From the NCBI RefSeq assembly GCF_018919485.1, contig NZ_JAHLMU010000001.1, forward strand, positions 410,655 to 474,654: DNA of 64,000 nucleotides, written 5' to 3'. The DNA comes from Psychrobacter sp. TAE2020 (GTDB lineage: Bacteria > Pseudomonadota > Gammaproteobacteria > Pseudomonadales > Moraxellaceae). The translations under genes were made by a program, and so were the position numbers. The notes under the pieces are model-generated. The model searched no databases and was not told where the DNA came from. It saw only the letters and a list, made by a program, of their open reading frames with translations. This document shows, piece after piece, positions 24,901 through 33,943 of this stretch (positions are counted from its first letter, which is position 1; every line of letters begins with the position of its first letter).

Positions 24901-27900
24901 GAGTACCACGATCACTGAGGGCGTTAGTGCCTGTGAGGCTGATGTTTTGTCCTGCTTGGATAAATACTTTATCACCCTCAATGTTGCTACTGATGGCGGT
25001 ATCGCTTTCACTGTTAAAGCGCTCTTGGCTGGTTCTTTTACTTAAGAAGCCACTGCTGCTCATTTTACTGGCGGTTGAGAAGTCTGTGGTGGCGCGTCCC
25101 TCTGTGAAGGTGACGTCATTGTCGGCAACGATACTGGTAGTGCCTGTTTGACTGTTTAGGGTAGTGGCAACGCCTGTGACGTTGTTACCTGCTACGGTTA
25201 AGTTGCCAAAGCTAGTAACATTACTACCGTTATCTTGGGTCTGACCATCAGTGTAGTAGTTATTGCCATCACCAATGGCACGAACCTCATTGCCTGTATT
25301 GATCGCATTGAATTTGACGTCGCCTTTCTCGGAGATGATTTGGGTGTTGCCGCTCTTGTTACTGGCGACCCCTGCGGCAAAGACAACATCATTCTTGGCG
25401 GCGATAGATAAGGTGGTTAAGGGATTGCCATCCTCATTCACTTGTCCTTTGAGGCCATCGCCTACGCCAATTGATCCCACTTGGTCAATGCCTGTGCGCG
25501 TGGCACTACTTGCGCCAAGCTGATTGCTGGTGCTATAGGTACTACTGGCATTGGTGATGGTATTGGCTTTTAACCCTAGCGTATTATCAGCATAAATAGT
25601 AGCGCCGGTGTTGCTAATTTTATCGTCAGCGTTAATCCTAGCATCAGCACCACTTAAGCGACCGCCATTGGTGTTGTTGACGTTATTAGCGTTTACGTTA
25701 AGGGTTTTATAACCGTCAATAAGTCCTTGATTGTTGAGGTCTTCCTTGAGATTAATATTGACTTGGGCTGCGGCAATAAAGCTACCATCACCTCTGATCG
25801 CACCTTGCTTAGCTCGTACGTAGACTTTGGGGGCAAGCACTGTCTGTGTGCTACCATCGGCAAGCGTGACTTGTTGCTGCTCAAGCCAGACGATGTCACT
25901 AGTTAGATTAGCCACTTGGCTTGCTGTGAGGGCGATACCTGGACGTATATTTAGCGTTTGAGCAACACTGATGCCCGCATCCATAAGCCCTTTATACTGC
26001 TCGTCCTGATTACTATAGTCACCTAAGTAGTAGCGACCTGTGAGCATCATGATCTGGTCGCGGATATACTGCTGCTCGTAGTAGCCATCCCCCAAACGCT
26101 TTTGGGTAATGTTAGGGTCAAGCTTTAGGCGCTGTAGCATATAGTCTGAGGTTAGCCAGTTTTTATAGTTAGCAAAGGCAGGATCCGTCTCTACTAAGTA
26201 GCTATTGGTACTATCGGCATCGATAGTGTAGAGGCTGTTATTGGGCAGACTTGTCGCACCATCGACACTTCGAATCTCATCGCCTGATGGGGAGACAGCT
26301 ACCGTAATTGAGCTATTGTTGGTGGGAGCAGCTCCGCCTTGTAGAGCTGATACTGCTGAGCTATTACCATCGATTTGATTATCAACGGCAATCGTATCTT
26401 GTACGGATGGGGATAGATCAGCAAACTCCTTAAATCGCGCTACTGGTAGCTTAATAGTGCTCTCTTGAGAGTCAGTAAAGGCTATTGAGTCATCATTATC
26501 ACGTTGATGATAGCGCTTAAACCCGCCGCGCCACCGTGACTCACTAAACTGACTAGTACCATTTTGAATAACTAATAGTTTGCCTTCACCATCTAGCTGC
26601 TCAAGGGTACTGTTACTTTCATCAAAGTCAATACGACCCCCTGCTAGAATTTGGCTTTTGTCATTGAGGACATAATCAGCATCCAGCGTCATATTACCAC
26701 CAGCAATGATCTGCGCTGGGGCTGAGTCTAGCACTACGCTTTGTCTTTGACGCTCATTAACTATAATTTTTGTCCAAGCTCTAATCTCAACACGTCCATA
26801 ACCTTCGTTATAAGCGCGTACCGCATTATCTAGTGCTTCATACTTTTCACTATCTTGCTCCTCCCAACTGTTAAGCTCAGCACCATAAGCTTGCAAGGCA
26901 GTATCATACTCTTTTTGCTGCTGCTTATATTGCTCAAGCGCACTATTGTACGCACTGCAAGCTGCACTGGCAGGATCACTACAGCTCTCTTGACCTGTAG
27001 GCGGCGTAGGCTTAGTAAGGGTAGGCTCAGGTGGCGCTTCTCTATTGGGCGGGGTCAGCTCAAAGTACGCCCAAACAGGATCACTATTCTTATAATTTAA
27101 GGTGCAGACGCTAGTAGGCCCATCATCACAGGTAGTTGCACTAGGTATTGGCGACTGACCCAGCTGACCCTCTTCAATAATATTATCATCGTCCTCAGCA
27201 TATCTATATTGACCTGCACGGCTCCAAGACTCCCATTTTAATTTATCTAAAGGTATTTTGTTGTCAGTGGCTTTAGGTATGATAAATGTCTTTTGGTTCT
27301 CACTGCCTGCAACGTCTTGGATCTCAGTCTTAAACGATAGGTTTTTATTGATCAATTTATCAGCAGTGATTGACATATCACCAAACGATTCGATACGACC
27401 ACTTAGATTGTTAACTTCTTTGGCATTAGCCGTAACCACGCCCTTGTCATCGATAGCGCCACCAATGGTTAGATTTTGATTACTAAGTATCCATGCATTA
27501 TCTTGTGCCTTACTATTGGTAACAGTGCCACTTTGGTTATTGATCGTATCAGCAATGATCACCATATTGCCTCTTGAGGCCATAATAGCGCCTTTAGGGT
27601 TAGAGCGAGACCCTTGGTTATTTACGGTATTTGCTTTGATTAATACGGTTGTACCATAAATCTTAGCACTGTCATTATCAAGATAATTGGCCTGCAAATT
27701 CAAATCATTGGCATTGATTAGGCCTTTATTATGCAAAGTCTCAGTCGCTCTAAGCGCTACGCTATCGCTTACAATCGTGCCAGTACTATCGTTAGTGATA
27801 TTATTCGCTTGTAGAGTAAGTTTATTACCTGCTTTGAGCTCAGCTTGGTTATTAAATCTACCAAGTGTTTTAATAGAGAGCTGATTATTAACTTGCAGAT

Positions 27901-30900
27901 TATCGCCTGCTTGATGCGTATAATCTTGCTTGAGTGTGATGCTTGCATCGCCTTGACTGATAACAGAGCCTTGAGCATTGCTAAATTTATCAGCGATTAG
28001 CGTTATGTCTTTATCGCTTTTAAGCTCACCTTCTGCGTTAGACAGTGCTAAGGTTTGCGCATCAGTACCTATAGTTAATGCGTCTTTACCGTAGATATAC
28101 CCTTTGGTATTTTGCAGGTCTTGTGAGAGTGATAAATTATTAGTAGTACCACTGATGTACCCTTGGTTATTATTTAAGGTTTTAGCATTGATAGTAATAC
28201 TTGGCGCTTGTATGCCACCTGTGAAGTTTTTACCCTCCAGCTGATCGCTATTGCTAATTTGCTGCGCGGTAATATTTATCGCTTTATCAGATAATAATAA
28301 TGAGTTTTTACCGACGTTCTCTACAGTATCAAAGCCAATATCTAATAAGCCTTTGCTACGGATGGTGCCCGAATTATTAGTGAGCGCGCCGTTTGGATTT
28401 TCTTGTTTGAGGCTAATTGTTGAATTGGCGTACAGACTACCTTGGGTATTATCAATACTCGATGCCAAGCCATCGATCTGATTGGCAGATACTTCGCTAT
28501 AGCTTGAATTAATGCGTTTAGCAGCACCTAATGATATTTTATCATCGGCAAAGACTTTGCCATAGCTTAGATCAAGGTTCTCAGTATTTGCATTGAGTTG
28601 AATATTTTTAGCTTGCAAGGTGGCTTTGCTTAAATCTAACTCACTACCTACTAGTGTTAAGCTACCAGTAGCAATCGTCTGACCTTGATTGCTTTGTTTA
28701 TTTTGACTGGTAATGTTCAGATCATATTCATCAGCTGATAAAGTGCCATCCTCACTCATACCAGCAATCATTTTAGAGGTCGCATCTTGCACGGTGTCTT
28801 TTGCTTGAATAAAGAGTGTAGTACCCGCAGCTATAGTTGAGTTGTCTAAATTATCTACTCGATCTTTAACCTTTATATCTATCGCTTTAGCGCTACGAAC
28901 TAGTGCCTTGTTCTGTGAGATGAGCGATTGACTATCAATATCGACATCTTGCTTAGCACTTATAAGGCCTTGGGTGTTATCCAGCTTACCGCTTAGCGTC
29001 ACACCAAGCGTATCCTCTGCATAAATTTTGCCTTGGGTGTTGTCCAGCTGATTAGCTTTAGTCGTAACCGTTAGACCTTGCATTAGACCTTGAGTATTAT
29101 TGATATTAGCTTGCGTGATAAGCGTAATATTTTTTTGACTCGCTAAAATACCCGCTGTGTTATCAATCCCTTGCTGACTGGCTATATTAAAACCTTGTTG
29201 ACTGATTATCTGACCTTGTCTATTGTCAAGTTTCGCTAAATTCCAGTCAGCGTTACTCACTTGTATGCGGCTGTTATCATTGTTCAAACGATTATTTAAT
29301 TGCTGGTTATCAGTAATGAGCGTATCGACGGCTATGCTCGATTTGTTTAAATTACTAATATCATTTGCTTGTACATTCACCACACCAGTAGCAGTGATTC
29401 GCGCATTGCTCGTTGTGTTGTTAATAGTAGTGGCTGTGATTGAGCCATTAGCGGTTACAGGAGTGAGTATAGGAGAGGTTGCGGGCACATCAGGGTTAGG
29501 TGATGGGTTTGCAGTATTATCTACAACTTGGGTTTGTGTGCCCGTATTAGCCGTACTAGGCGCTGTATTGACACTTGGCGTCGTCGCGATAGGTTGATTT
29601 TCATAAAGCGCTTGCCCAATGATCGCCTGATTTTGATTAATGAGCTTTTGGCTTTGTACTGCTAGCTTACCCGTACCTGTTTGCTCAATAAGACCCGTAT
29701 TATCTAAAGTGGCAGTCTTTATATTAAGCTGTCCACTACTAATAGTGCCAGAGTTTTCAATACGTTGCTGATTGATCGCTTCAGTTTTGTCAAAGCTACT
29801 AATAAGACCTGAGTTAGTTAGGTCTTGACTGTCTAAAGTTATGGTCTTTTGACTGCTGCTGATGGTGCCTGAATTATTGATGCTACCTGTTTTTTTGACA
29901 TTCAATTCTTCTTTTGAGGATAGCATACCTGAATTAACGAGATTACCGTTGCTATCGAGCTGCAAGCCGCCAACATTGGAGGCGATGATGCTCCCTGCAT
30001 TGGTGACCCCCATACCTTTGTCAGTGCCGATCAGACGGATCTTGCCGGCGTACATCGCTCCCAACGCTGAAACGTCGAGCGCCACGCCTGTCGCTTGATT
30101 GCTTGCAGCACTATTAGGAGTAATAACCGTATCTGCCGCATCGGTCTCATAGCTGACTCGATTGCTACCAGTGATGACATCTAAACTCTTAGCATAGACT
30201 GCCGCATTAATCTCCGTGGTTTTGGCGAGGATCTGGGTGTAGTCAGCACCGCTAGTATTTAAGCCCTCACCTTCAACCCGAACCGCACCCTTACTGATAT
30301 CAAAGCCCATCAAGCGGCCTTGATCCATCAGCGCCTCACCGGTAGTCAAAGTAGTACGCGAGGCATTGATAAAGCCGCAACCGGCGCAAGTGATACCAGC
30401 GGGGTTAGCGATAATCAGCTCAGCACGGCCACCAGCAATCTCCGTAAACCCGCTCAAGCGGCTAGGATCGCTTGAATTGACCTCATTAAGGATAACCCGA
30501 GCCTCACCGCGTGCTAAATAAGGATTGCCCTCGACCCAACCGGCGAGCTGGGTTTGTGCATTGACGCGACTGTTATTCAAAATAGCGCCATCAGCGCCAA
30601 CATCGAATTTGCTAAAAACGTTACGCGATACCCCAGCGGCGCTTGGCGATTGAATGTTGACTTGAGTTTTACCGTTTGAGGTATTCAGTATTGTCGCTTG
30701 TTGATTGGCCGCCGCATTGCGATCAGCGACTATAGTAGTGCTATCGGCATGAGCGGAGAGGCTGACGCTTGTTGCTACGATAGTGGCAAGACCTAATGAC
30801 AACAGTACCTGTGAGCGTAGAGTGTCTAATTTGCCACCTTGATAGCTGCCTGCATTACCAGAAGCATTGAGCTGTCCAGACCTTTGACCGTTAATCTGCG

Positions 30901-31039
30901 AAGCACCAGCCACTTGACTGATATCGCTGCCACCCTCGCTTGCATTACTGGTTTTACCTTGCGATCTAGCGGCTTCGGACACCACCATGAGCATGCCACG
31001 GGCCTTGTTAAATACTACTCGATAGCATTGCTTATTCAT
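21938..31039 (-). CDS. cdiA: CdiA contact-dependent inhibition effector with AHH nuclease tip
   Basis: This 3033-residue surface filament delivers a toxin into neighbouring cells. The ATG has AGGACA about 6 nt upstream. Residues 1-25 form an extended signal peptide region (MNKQCYRVVFNKARGMLMVV), followed by a Ser/Gly/Asn-rich insert. A hydrophobic segment then ends in SAHA with probable cleavage after Ala98. Residues ~100-400 are the TPS/haemagglutination domain (WVEGNPYLARGEARVI, NPAGITCAGCGFINA). Up to ~1250 the sequence is FHA-type repeats. A Pro-rich and coiled-coil insert lies near 1330-1420, and a non-repetitive region to ~1750 is where receptor-binding domains usually lie. More FHA repeats lead to the VDANNRKLH junction at about residue 2730. 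The tip ends in an AHH nuclease domain (EEAHHIVAGN, near 2925, then LAELGIDINAPSNGVALSG). Confidence 0.95.
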   Translation of the reverse strand: MNKQCYRVVFNKARGMLMVVSEAARSQGKTSNASEGGSDISQVAGASQINGQRSGQLNASGNAGSYQGGKLDTLRSQVLLSLGLATIVATSVSLSAHADSTTIVADRNAAANQQATILNTSNGKTQVNIQSPSAAGVSRNVFSKFDVGADGAILNNSRVNAQTQLAGWVEGNPYLARGEARVILNEVNSSDPSRLSGFTEIAGGRAELIIANPAGITCAGCGFINASRTTLTTGEALMDQGRLMGFDISKGAVRVEGEGLNTSGADYTQILAKTTEINAAVYAKSLDVITGSNRVSYETDAADTVITPNSAASNQATGVALDVSALGAMYAGKIRLIGTDKGMGVTNAGSIIASNVGGLQLDSNGNLVNSGMLSSKEELNVKKTGSINNSGTISSSQKTITLDSQDLTNSGLISSFDKTEAINQQRIENSGTISSGQLNIKTATLDNTGLIEQTGTGKLAVQSQKLINQNQAIIGQALYENQPIATTPSVNTAPSTANTGTQTQVVDNTANPSPNPDVPATSPILTPVTANGSITATTINNTTSNARITATGVVNVQANDISNLNKSSIAVDTLITDNQQLNNRLNNDNSRIQVSNADWNLAKLDNRQGQIISQQGFNIASQQGIDNTAGILASQKNITLITQANINNTQGLMQGLTVTTKANQLDNTQGKIYAEDTLGVTLSGKLDNTQGLISAKQDVDIDSQSLISQNKALVRSAKAIDIKVKDRVDNLDNSTIAAGTTLFIQAKDTVQDATSKMIAGMSEDGTLSADEYDLNITSQNKQSNQGQTIATGSLTLVGSELDLSKATLQAKNIQLNANTENLDLSYGKVFADDKISLGAAKRINSSYSEVSANQIDGLASSIDNTQGSLYANSTISLKQENPNGALTNNSGTIRSKGLLDIGFDTVENVGKNSLLLSDKAINITAQQISNSDQLEGKNFTGGIQAPSITINAKTLNNNQGYISGTTNNLSLSQDLQNTKGYIYGKDALTIGTDAQTLALSNAEGELKSDKDITLIADKFSNAQGSVISQGDASITLKQDYTHQAGDNLQVNNQLSIKTLGRFNNQAELKAGNKLTLQANNITNDSTGTIVSDSVALRATETLHNKGLINANDLNLQANYLDNDSAKIYGTTVLIKANTVNNQGSRSNPKGAIMASRGNMVIIADTINNQSGTVTNSKAQDNAWILSNQNLTIGGAIDDKGVVTANAKEVNNLSGRIESFGDMSITADKLINKNLSFKTEIQDVAGSENQKTFIIPKATDNKIPLDKLKWESWSRAGQYRYAEDDDNIIEEGQLGQSPIPSATTCDDGPTSVCTLNYKNSDPVWAYFELTPPNREAPPEPTLTKPTPPTGQESCSDPASAACSAYNSALEQYKQQQKEYDTALQAYGAELNSWEEQDSEKYEALDNAVRAYNEGYGRVEIRAWTKIIVNERQRQSVVLDSAPAQIIAGGNMTLDADYVLNDKSQILAGGRIDFDESNSTLEQLDGEGKLLVIQNGTSQFSESRWRGGFKRYHQRDNDDSIAFTDSQESTIKLPVARFKEFADLSPSVQDTIAVDNQIDGNSSAVSALQGGAAPTNNSSITVAVSPSGDEIRSVDGATSLPNNSLYTIDADSTNSYLVETDPAFANYKNWLTSDYMLQRLKLDPNITQKRLGDGYYEQQYIRDQIMMLTGRYYLGDYSNQDEQYKGLMDAGISVAQTLNIRPGIALTASQVANLTSDIVWLEQQQVTLADGSTQTVLAPKVYVRAKQGAIRGDGSFIAAAQVNINLKEDLNNQGLIDGYKTLNVNANNVNNTNGGRLSGADARINADDKISNTGATIYADNTLGLKANTITNASSTYSTSNQLGASSATRTGIDQVGSIGVGDGLKGQVNEDGNPLTTLSIAAKNDVVFAAGVASNKSGNTQIISEKGDVKFNAINTGNEVRAIGDGNNYYTDGQTQDNGSNVTSFGNLTVAGNNVTGVATTLNSQTGTTSIVADNDVTFTEGRATTDFSTASKMSSSGFLSKRTSQERFNSESDTAISSNIEGDKVFIQAGQNISLTGTNALSDRGTQLIATKGDVSILAAQNTSSKTNISQEKKSGMFSTGGASITIGRQQTDESNTSTSLTHTASNVGAIDGNVIITAGGKYQQTGSNLIAGMGADSDKDINSTERGNTIVRAKQINIDNALDVYTNQSEQTFKQSGLTVSVSNSLIDSAKSIDALVDAGGNTQSVRMKGMAGAAGLLKVKALAAEANSAGYDLLDGNLKGVGNTRIQATIGTQKSQSNSSSYTEVNHASNITTNNLALIATGGGTDSNININGSNLNVTNDALFQADNNLNINAVAQNSNTRSDNSSSSAAIGGYASTGSGVGITASASRGKGYANSDSVTYADSQVNVGGTTTFDIGNDLNGKGVVFNTDKVQGVIGGNVTLESPQDTYEYDSNQKSAGFNLDVDLMGNGKGSSLSVNGAKTNINANSKIVGQQTGLFANEADLIVEGKGNFKGAVFTTSEEAQANGKSNIVFKQGVTSTDIVNTTSYDGDAISAGLSIGKIKDKPQATMNGIGYGTDGDSDSSITKGGVSGYNDEQGIFTTDNSQALAGKLESVFDATRVTEELQAQNQITKEFGKEAPKAVADFSESRIQAIKADNTLSIDEKLEAIKKWDEGGVYRVAAHTALGALGTGSVEGALTTGGVAAAAPTLNNIQEKIAKALVDKGMSESIASGTASGLVSLTLLGASSAAGLDTSSTVTATNVDANNRKLHTSEIQVLNSVAKKLAESEGGTEEYWNTILYAVTLSHLDSKGAAILDRFENELGFSISGIQSAEKRIVKGDIITAENAYNKLKAQYAKTVLPKDKYSSSKQKSDIVMFNSSGYYNDNYIYYSIDSGKDGIGKTPTYKANQDGLQSLEKLENYLSPVVKGEILAAPASLASSAVLRANMISKGLALRHGEEAHHIVAGNVRAFAPARKRLAELGIDINAPSNGVALSGSRKTGMTKNGFQWGATPDMFALNHRASGLHSKKMADYVVDELRTVTTKAEAENVLKNVALAIKDGSIKRKAGL
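22841..23990 (-). repeat. Backbone repeat A, resident cdiA copy
   Basis: This is the segment of cdiA that recurs at 17637-18790 in orphan cassette M2. It ends at the VDANNR(K/Q)LH codons, after which the two tips share nothing. It therefore marks the functional backbone/tip junction of this CdiA type, equivalent in role to the VENN junction of enterobacterial CdiA. Confidence 0.9.
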
Positions 31040-31123
31040 AAAGATGTCCTTGGATATGTTTTTTGCAAAATAAATATTTTTAAAATTAACTGTGGTTTAT
31101 ATAGTGACGCTTATAGAACAGAC

Positions 31124-32938
31124 TTAATACTGCCAGCCCAAGCTAAAGCCCGTGACCCAGTCTTTATCACTGAAGTTATCTGGCTGAGCTAATGGATAGC
31201 CGGCGAACAAGTCGTAACTAGTGCGCAGTGGAGTGACATAACCTTTAACGCCTACTACCCCGCCGACTAAATGATTGCCTAGCAGTAGATCATCTTGTGC
31301 TGTATTGTCCAACTTTACATACCCGGCATCGATACCGGCATAGACCGCATGGGGTGTGTTGCCTAGATAAGCACTTAGCTCTTGGCGGATCAGTGCGCCA
31401 TGATCACCACTCAAGCTGCGCCCACCATCGAAACCGCGCACACTATAACGACCCCCAATGACAAAGCGTTCACTGGGAACTAACGCCTCTGTAGCATACT
31501 GCCCCTTTAAGGTAGTTTGGTATCGTAAAGCCTGCTTACCAATAGTCAGCGGACGACTCATATCGACATCGACTTTCACAATCCCAGCACGAGCACTACC
31601 TTCATTAAACAAGGCTTCAGGGGGATCTATCGCATCGAAGGCTCCTGTACCACGCTGATAGATAATATCGCCAAGCCATTGGCTCTTTCCAATACTAGTT
31701 TCATAACCTACCCCCAGCTTATAGCCTGCAGTACGGCGGCGTTGTACTTCAACTTCGGTATCATCAATATAGTTGTTTTGTTGCTTGGCGAAGCCGCCCG
31801 CTTTTAGATAAGTCTTACTGTGACTGTCACGGTGTACTAGCTGGCTGACTAATGCTTCCGTGTTATAAGACTCACCGCTGTAGACATAATCTTGATTGGC
31901 ACCGGCAACCGTCTGATCATAGTTATAACCGCTGTGTGTGAGCGTCAGTTGAGTATTATCAATGGGTAATACATATCCGACGTTATAACCCCAACTACCA
32001 TCATTCTTGTCGTTCCCACCATCAAGATCATGGTTATAAGACAGATATAACAAGTCGTTGTGCCAAGTTGGGTTGTCTAGTGACAAAGTAACGTTACCTT
32101 GATAGATGCCAGTGCTCTCTTGACCGGAGTCATCGACAGTTGCAGATAAGCGCCAGCGCTTATTTTGTTGCCATTTGACTTGAATATCACTATAGCCCGG
32201 TGTACTTATACGGCTGCTAGGACTAATAGAAAAATCAGCATCGGCAGTCGGTACCCGCTTAAAGTTCTCCAGCGCCTGTTCAATATCCCGCACGTTTAAT
32301 AGATCGCCAGATTGCATCGGCATAGCTGGAGCAAAGTTAGCAGGATTACCGCTATTATCGATATATATTAGTCGACTGGCTTTGACATCTATCGGCGTTA
32401 TTTGATCAATACGACCAGGGATAACTGTCAGATATAGATTACCGGATTTAAGATTTTGGTTATCAATTAGCACCCGAGTAGTGACATAACCCTGCTCAAT
32501 GATACGGTTTTGTACCTTAGTGACTAGCTGATTGATATCATTTAAGGCCAGACAACTGCCTATTATAGAAGCCTTGCCTGTCGTAAAAGGGGTTAATGCA
32601 AAAGTGAATTTTTCGCTTAATTCACCAATCAAATAGATATTATTAATATCAAAACATGGCATAGCTGCTAAGTCAGTATTTTGCTCATTGGTAGCGGCTA
32701 GTGGTGAGGTAACTTCAAAAGGCCGAGTGTCAATAGTAACAGTAGGAGTGCTCAACTGCTGCTGCTTCAAGGCCTCAGTGCGTTGCTGTTGATACTGCTC
32801 AGGAGTGATAGCCTGAGCACTTATACTGACCCCAACACTGGCTATGCTGAGAACCAAGTAATGCCAAGCAGCGGTTGTTTTATTATTGCAATTGTGCTTA
32901 TAGTGGCTTATTTTGGGATTAAAGGTTATTGTGTACAT
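31124..32938 (-). CDS. cdiB: CdiB two-partner-secretion outer membrane transporter
   Basis: A 604-residue ShlB/FhaC-family transporter that exports CdiA across the outer membrane. The long N-terminus ends in a signal peptide with probable cleavage after AQA at residue 43. A Gln/Pro/Thr-rich segment leads to a POTRA domain opening with MPCFDINNIYLIGE near residue 93, and a second POTRA precedes the 16-strand barrel. The family signature VRGFDGGRSLSGDHG lies near residue 499 and corresponds to the conserved loop-6 motif. The chain ends in the outer-membrane-type strand FSLGWQY. It lies 84 nt upstream of cdiA in the same direction, giving the order cdiB-cdiA-cdiI. Confidence 0.95.
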   Translation of the reverse strand: MYTITFNPKISHYKHNCNNKTTAAWHYLVLSIASVGVSISAQAITPEQYQQQRTEALKQQQLSTPTVTIDTRPFEVTSPLAATNEQNTDLAAMPCFDINNIYLIGELSEKFTFALTPFTTGKASIIGSCLALNDINQLVTKVQNRIIEQGYVTTRVLIDNQNLKSGNLYLTVIPGRIDQITPIDVKASRLIYIDNSGNPANFAPAMPMQSGDLLNVRDIEQALENFKRVPTADADFSISPSSRISTPGYSDIQVKWQQNKRWRLSATVDDSGQESTGIYQGNVTLSLDNPTWHNDLLYLSYNHDLDGGNDKNDGSWGYNVGYVLPIDNTQLTLTHSGYNYDQTVAGANQDYVYSGESYNTEALVSQLVHRDSHSKTYLKAGGFAKQQNNYIDDTEVEVQRRRTAGYKLGVGYETSIGKSQWLGDIIYQRGTGAFDAIDPPEALFNEGSARAGIVKVDVDMSRPLTIGKQALRYQTTLKGQYATEALVPSERFVIGGRYSVRGFDGGRSLSGDHGALIRQELSAYLGNTPHAVYAGIDAGYVKLDNTAQDDLLLGNHLVGGVVGVKGYVTPLRTSYDLFAGYPLAQPDNFSDKDWVTGFSLGWQY

Positions 32939-32951
32939 ACGTTCACCATAG

Positions 32952-32980
32952 ATATAATAGCGAAATTATGCTCTCAACAA
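32952..32980 (-). promoter_or_regulatory. Candidate promoter of cdiBAI
   Basis: On the minus strand TTGTTG (32980-32975) is followed 15-16 nt later by TATTAT/ATTATA (32959-32953), 15 nt or so before the cdiB ATG. The surrounding DNA is AT-rich and divergent from the gene at 33164. Spacing is slightly short and the untranslated leader would be very brief, so this is only a candidate. Confidence 0.3.
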
Positions 32981-33163
32981 CTGTTGATTACAACAATTTT
33001 ATAATTTTTTTTAACGCTATGCTATTGCTTTTGAACCCTTATTTTTCACAGCTTATTTCTATAGCAATATTAGCGTGTGTTGAGCGTTAGGACACGTTAA
33101 GTATTAGAACCTATCGAGCATTAATGAATGAGACGCTAATAATTTTACTACTGAGCATGCATT

Positions 33164-33820
33164 ATGAAAAAAATTGTATTACTAGTCATCACTAGCACAG
33201 TAGCAGCTGTCCCTGTCTATGCGGCAAACTATAGTAGTTTTATTGCTCCCAGCTCTTTAGGTAAAGATGTAGAAGTCTTAAATAGTCAGTATAAGCTGGG
33301 TCTAAAGAAGCAAAATTGGAATGGCTACAGTAATGCTGGCGCTGGTGCTTGCCAGCTGGATGTTGAAGTCACTAAAGGTAACAAAATCCGCTCCATTAGG
33401 ATCATCAATAGCGCAAGTTGTCGTTATATAACTAAGTCAAATGTCACTTATAACAGTAAGACCAATACAACCAAAGACTTACTTAGCCAAGTCGATGTTG
33501 AAAATATTCAGTTTATTCCGGGTTGCTTTAACTGCCCCTCAACCATTGCGATCAGCGATAACTTGCTGATCGATCGCTCTATAGACCCTTACTACACTAA
33601 GTTTGAAATATCAGGTTATAACAAATCTTACTTAGGCTATATTGCCAAGAAGTTGTTCGGTAACCCGGTTGGTGGCAATTACAATGCCATGATGGACATG
33701 CTGGAATTAAGAGCCGCGCAAGAGATAGACTTTTACGACCGTAATGCCTTTAAAATACAAGCTATCAAGAGTTATGATCTGCAAGATAAGCCTTTAAGCT
33801 ACACCCTTATTGTTAAATAG
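33164..33820 (+). CDS. Secreted hypothetical protein
   Basis: A 218-residue protein with a classical signal peptide (MKKIVLLVITSTVAAVPVYA, cleavage after Ala20). The mature part has four cysteines in two pairs (ACQLDVEV with SCRYI; PGCFNCPS), which could form disulfides in the periplasm. No domain is recognised. It is divergent from cdiB and probably independent of the CDI locus. Confidence 0.75.
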   Translation: MKKIVLLVITSTVAAVPVYAANYSSFIAPSSLGKDVEVLNSQYKLGLKKQNWNGYSNAGAGACQLDVEVTKGNKIRSIRIINSASCRYITKSNVTYNSKTNTTKDLLSQVDVENIQFIPGCFNCPSTIAISDNLLIDRSIDPYYTKFEISGYNKSYLGYIAKKLFGNPVGGNYNAMMDMLELRAAQEIDFYDRNAFKIQAIKSYDLQDKPLSYTLIVK

Positions 33821-33856
33821 TTTGGGGGCCTGCTACTGTTGACAGTGTCATCCCCG

Positions 33857-33902
33857 CTGTTCCTGTTCCTGTTCCTGTTCCTCTTCCTGTCCGTGTTCCT
33901 AT
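33857..33902 (+). repeat. Hexanucleotide tandem repeat (gttcct)
   Basis: Between the convergent genes 33164-33820 and 33944-35785 there are about seven imperfect copies of a 6-base gttcct unit, several of them identical. Variants such as cttcct and gtccgt are interspersed. The repeat is intergenic and close to the 3' ends of both genes. Confidence 0.7.
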
Positions 33903-33943
33903 CAGCATTGTTACCTCTATTGCTCCTGTATAGCTCCTAAGCT

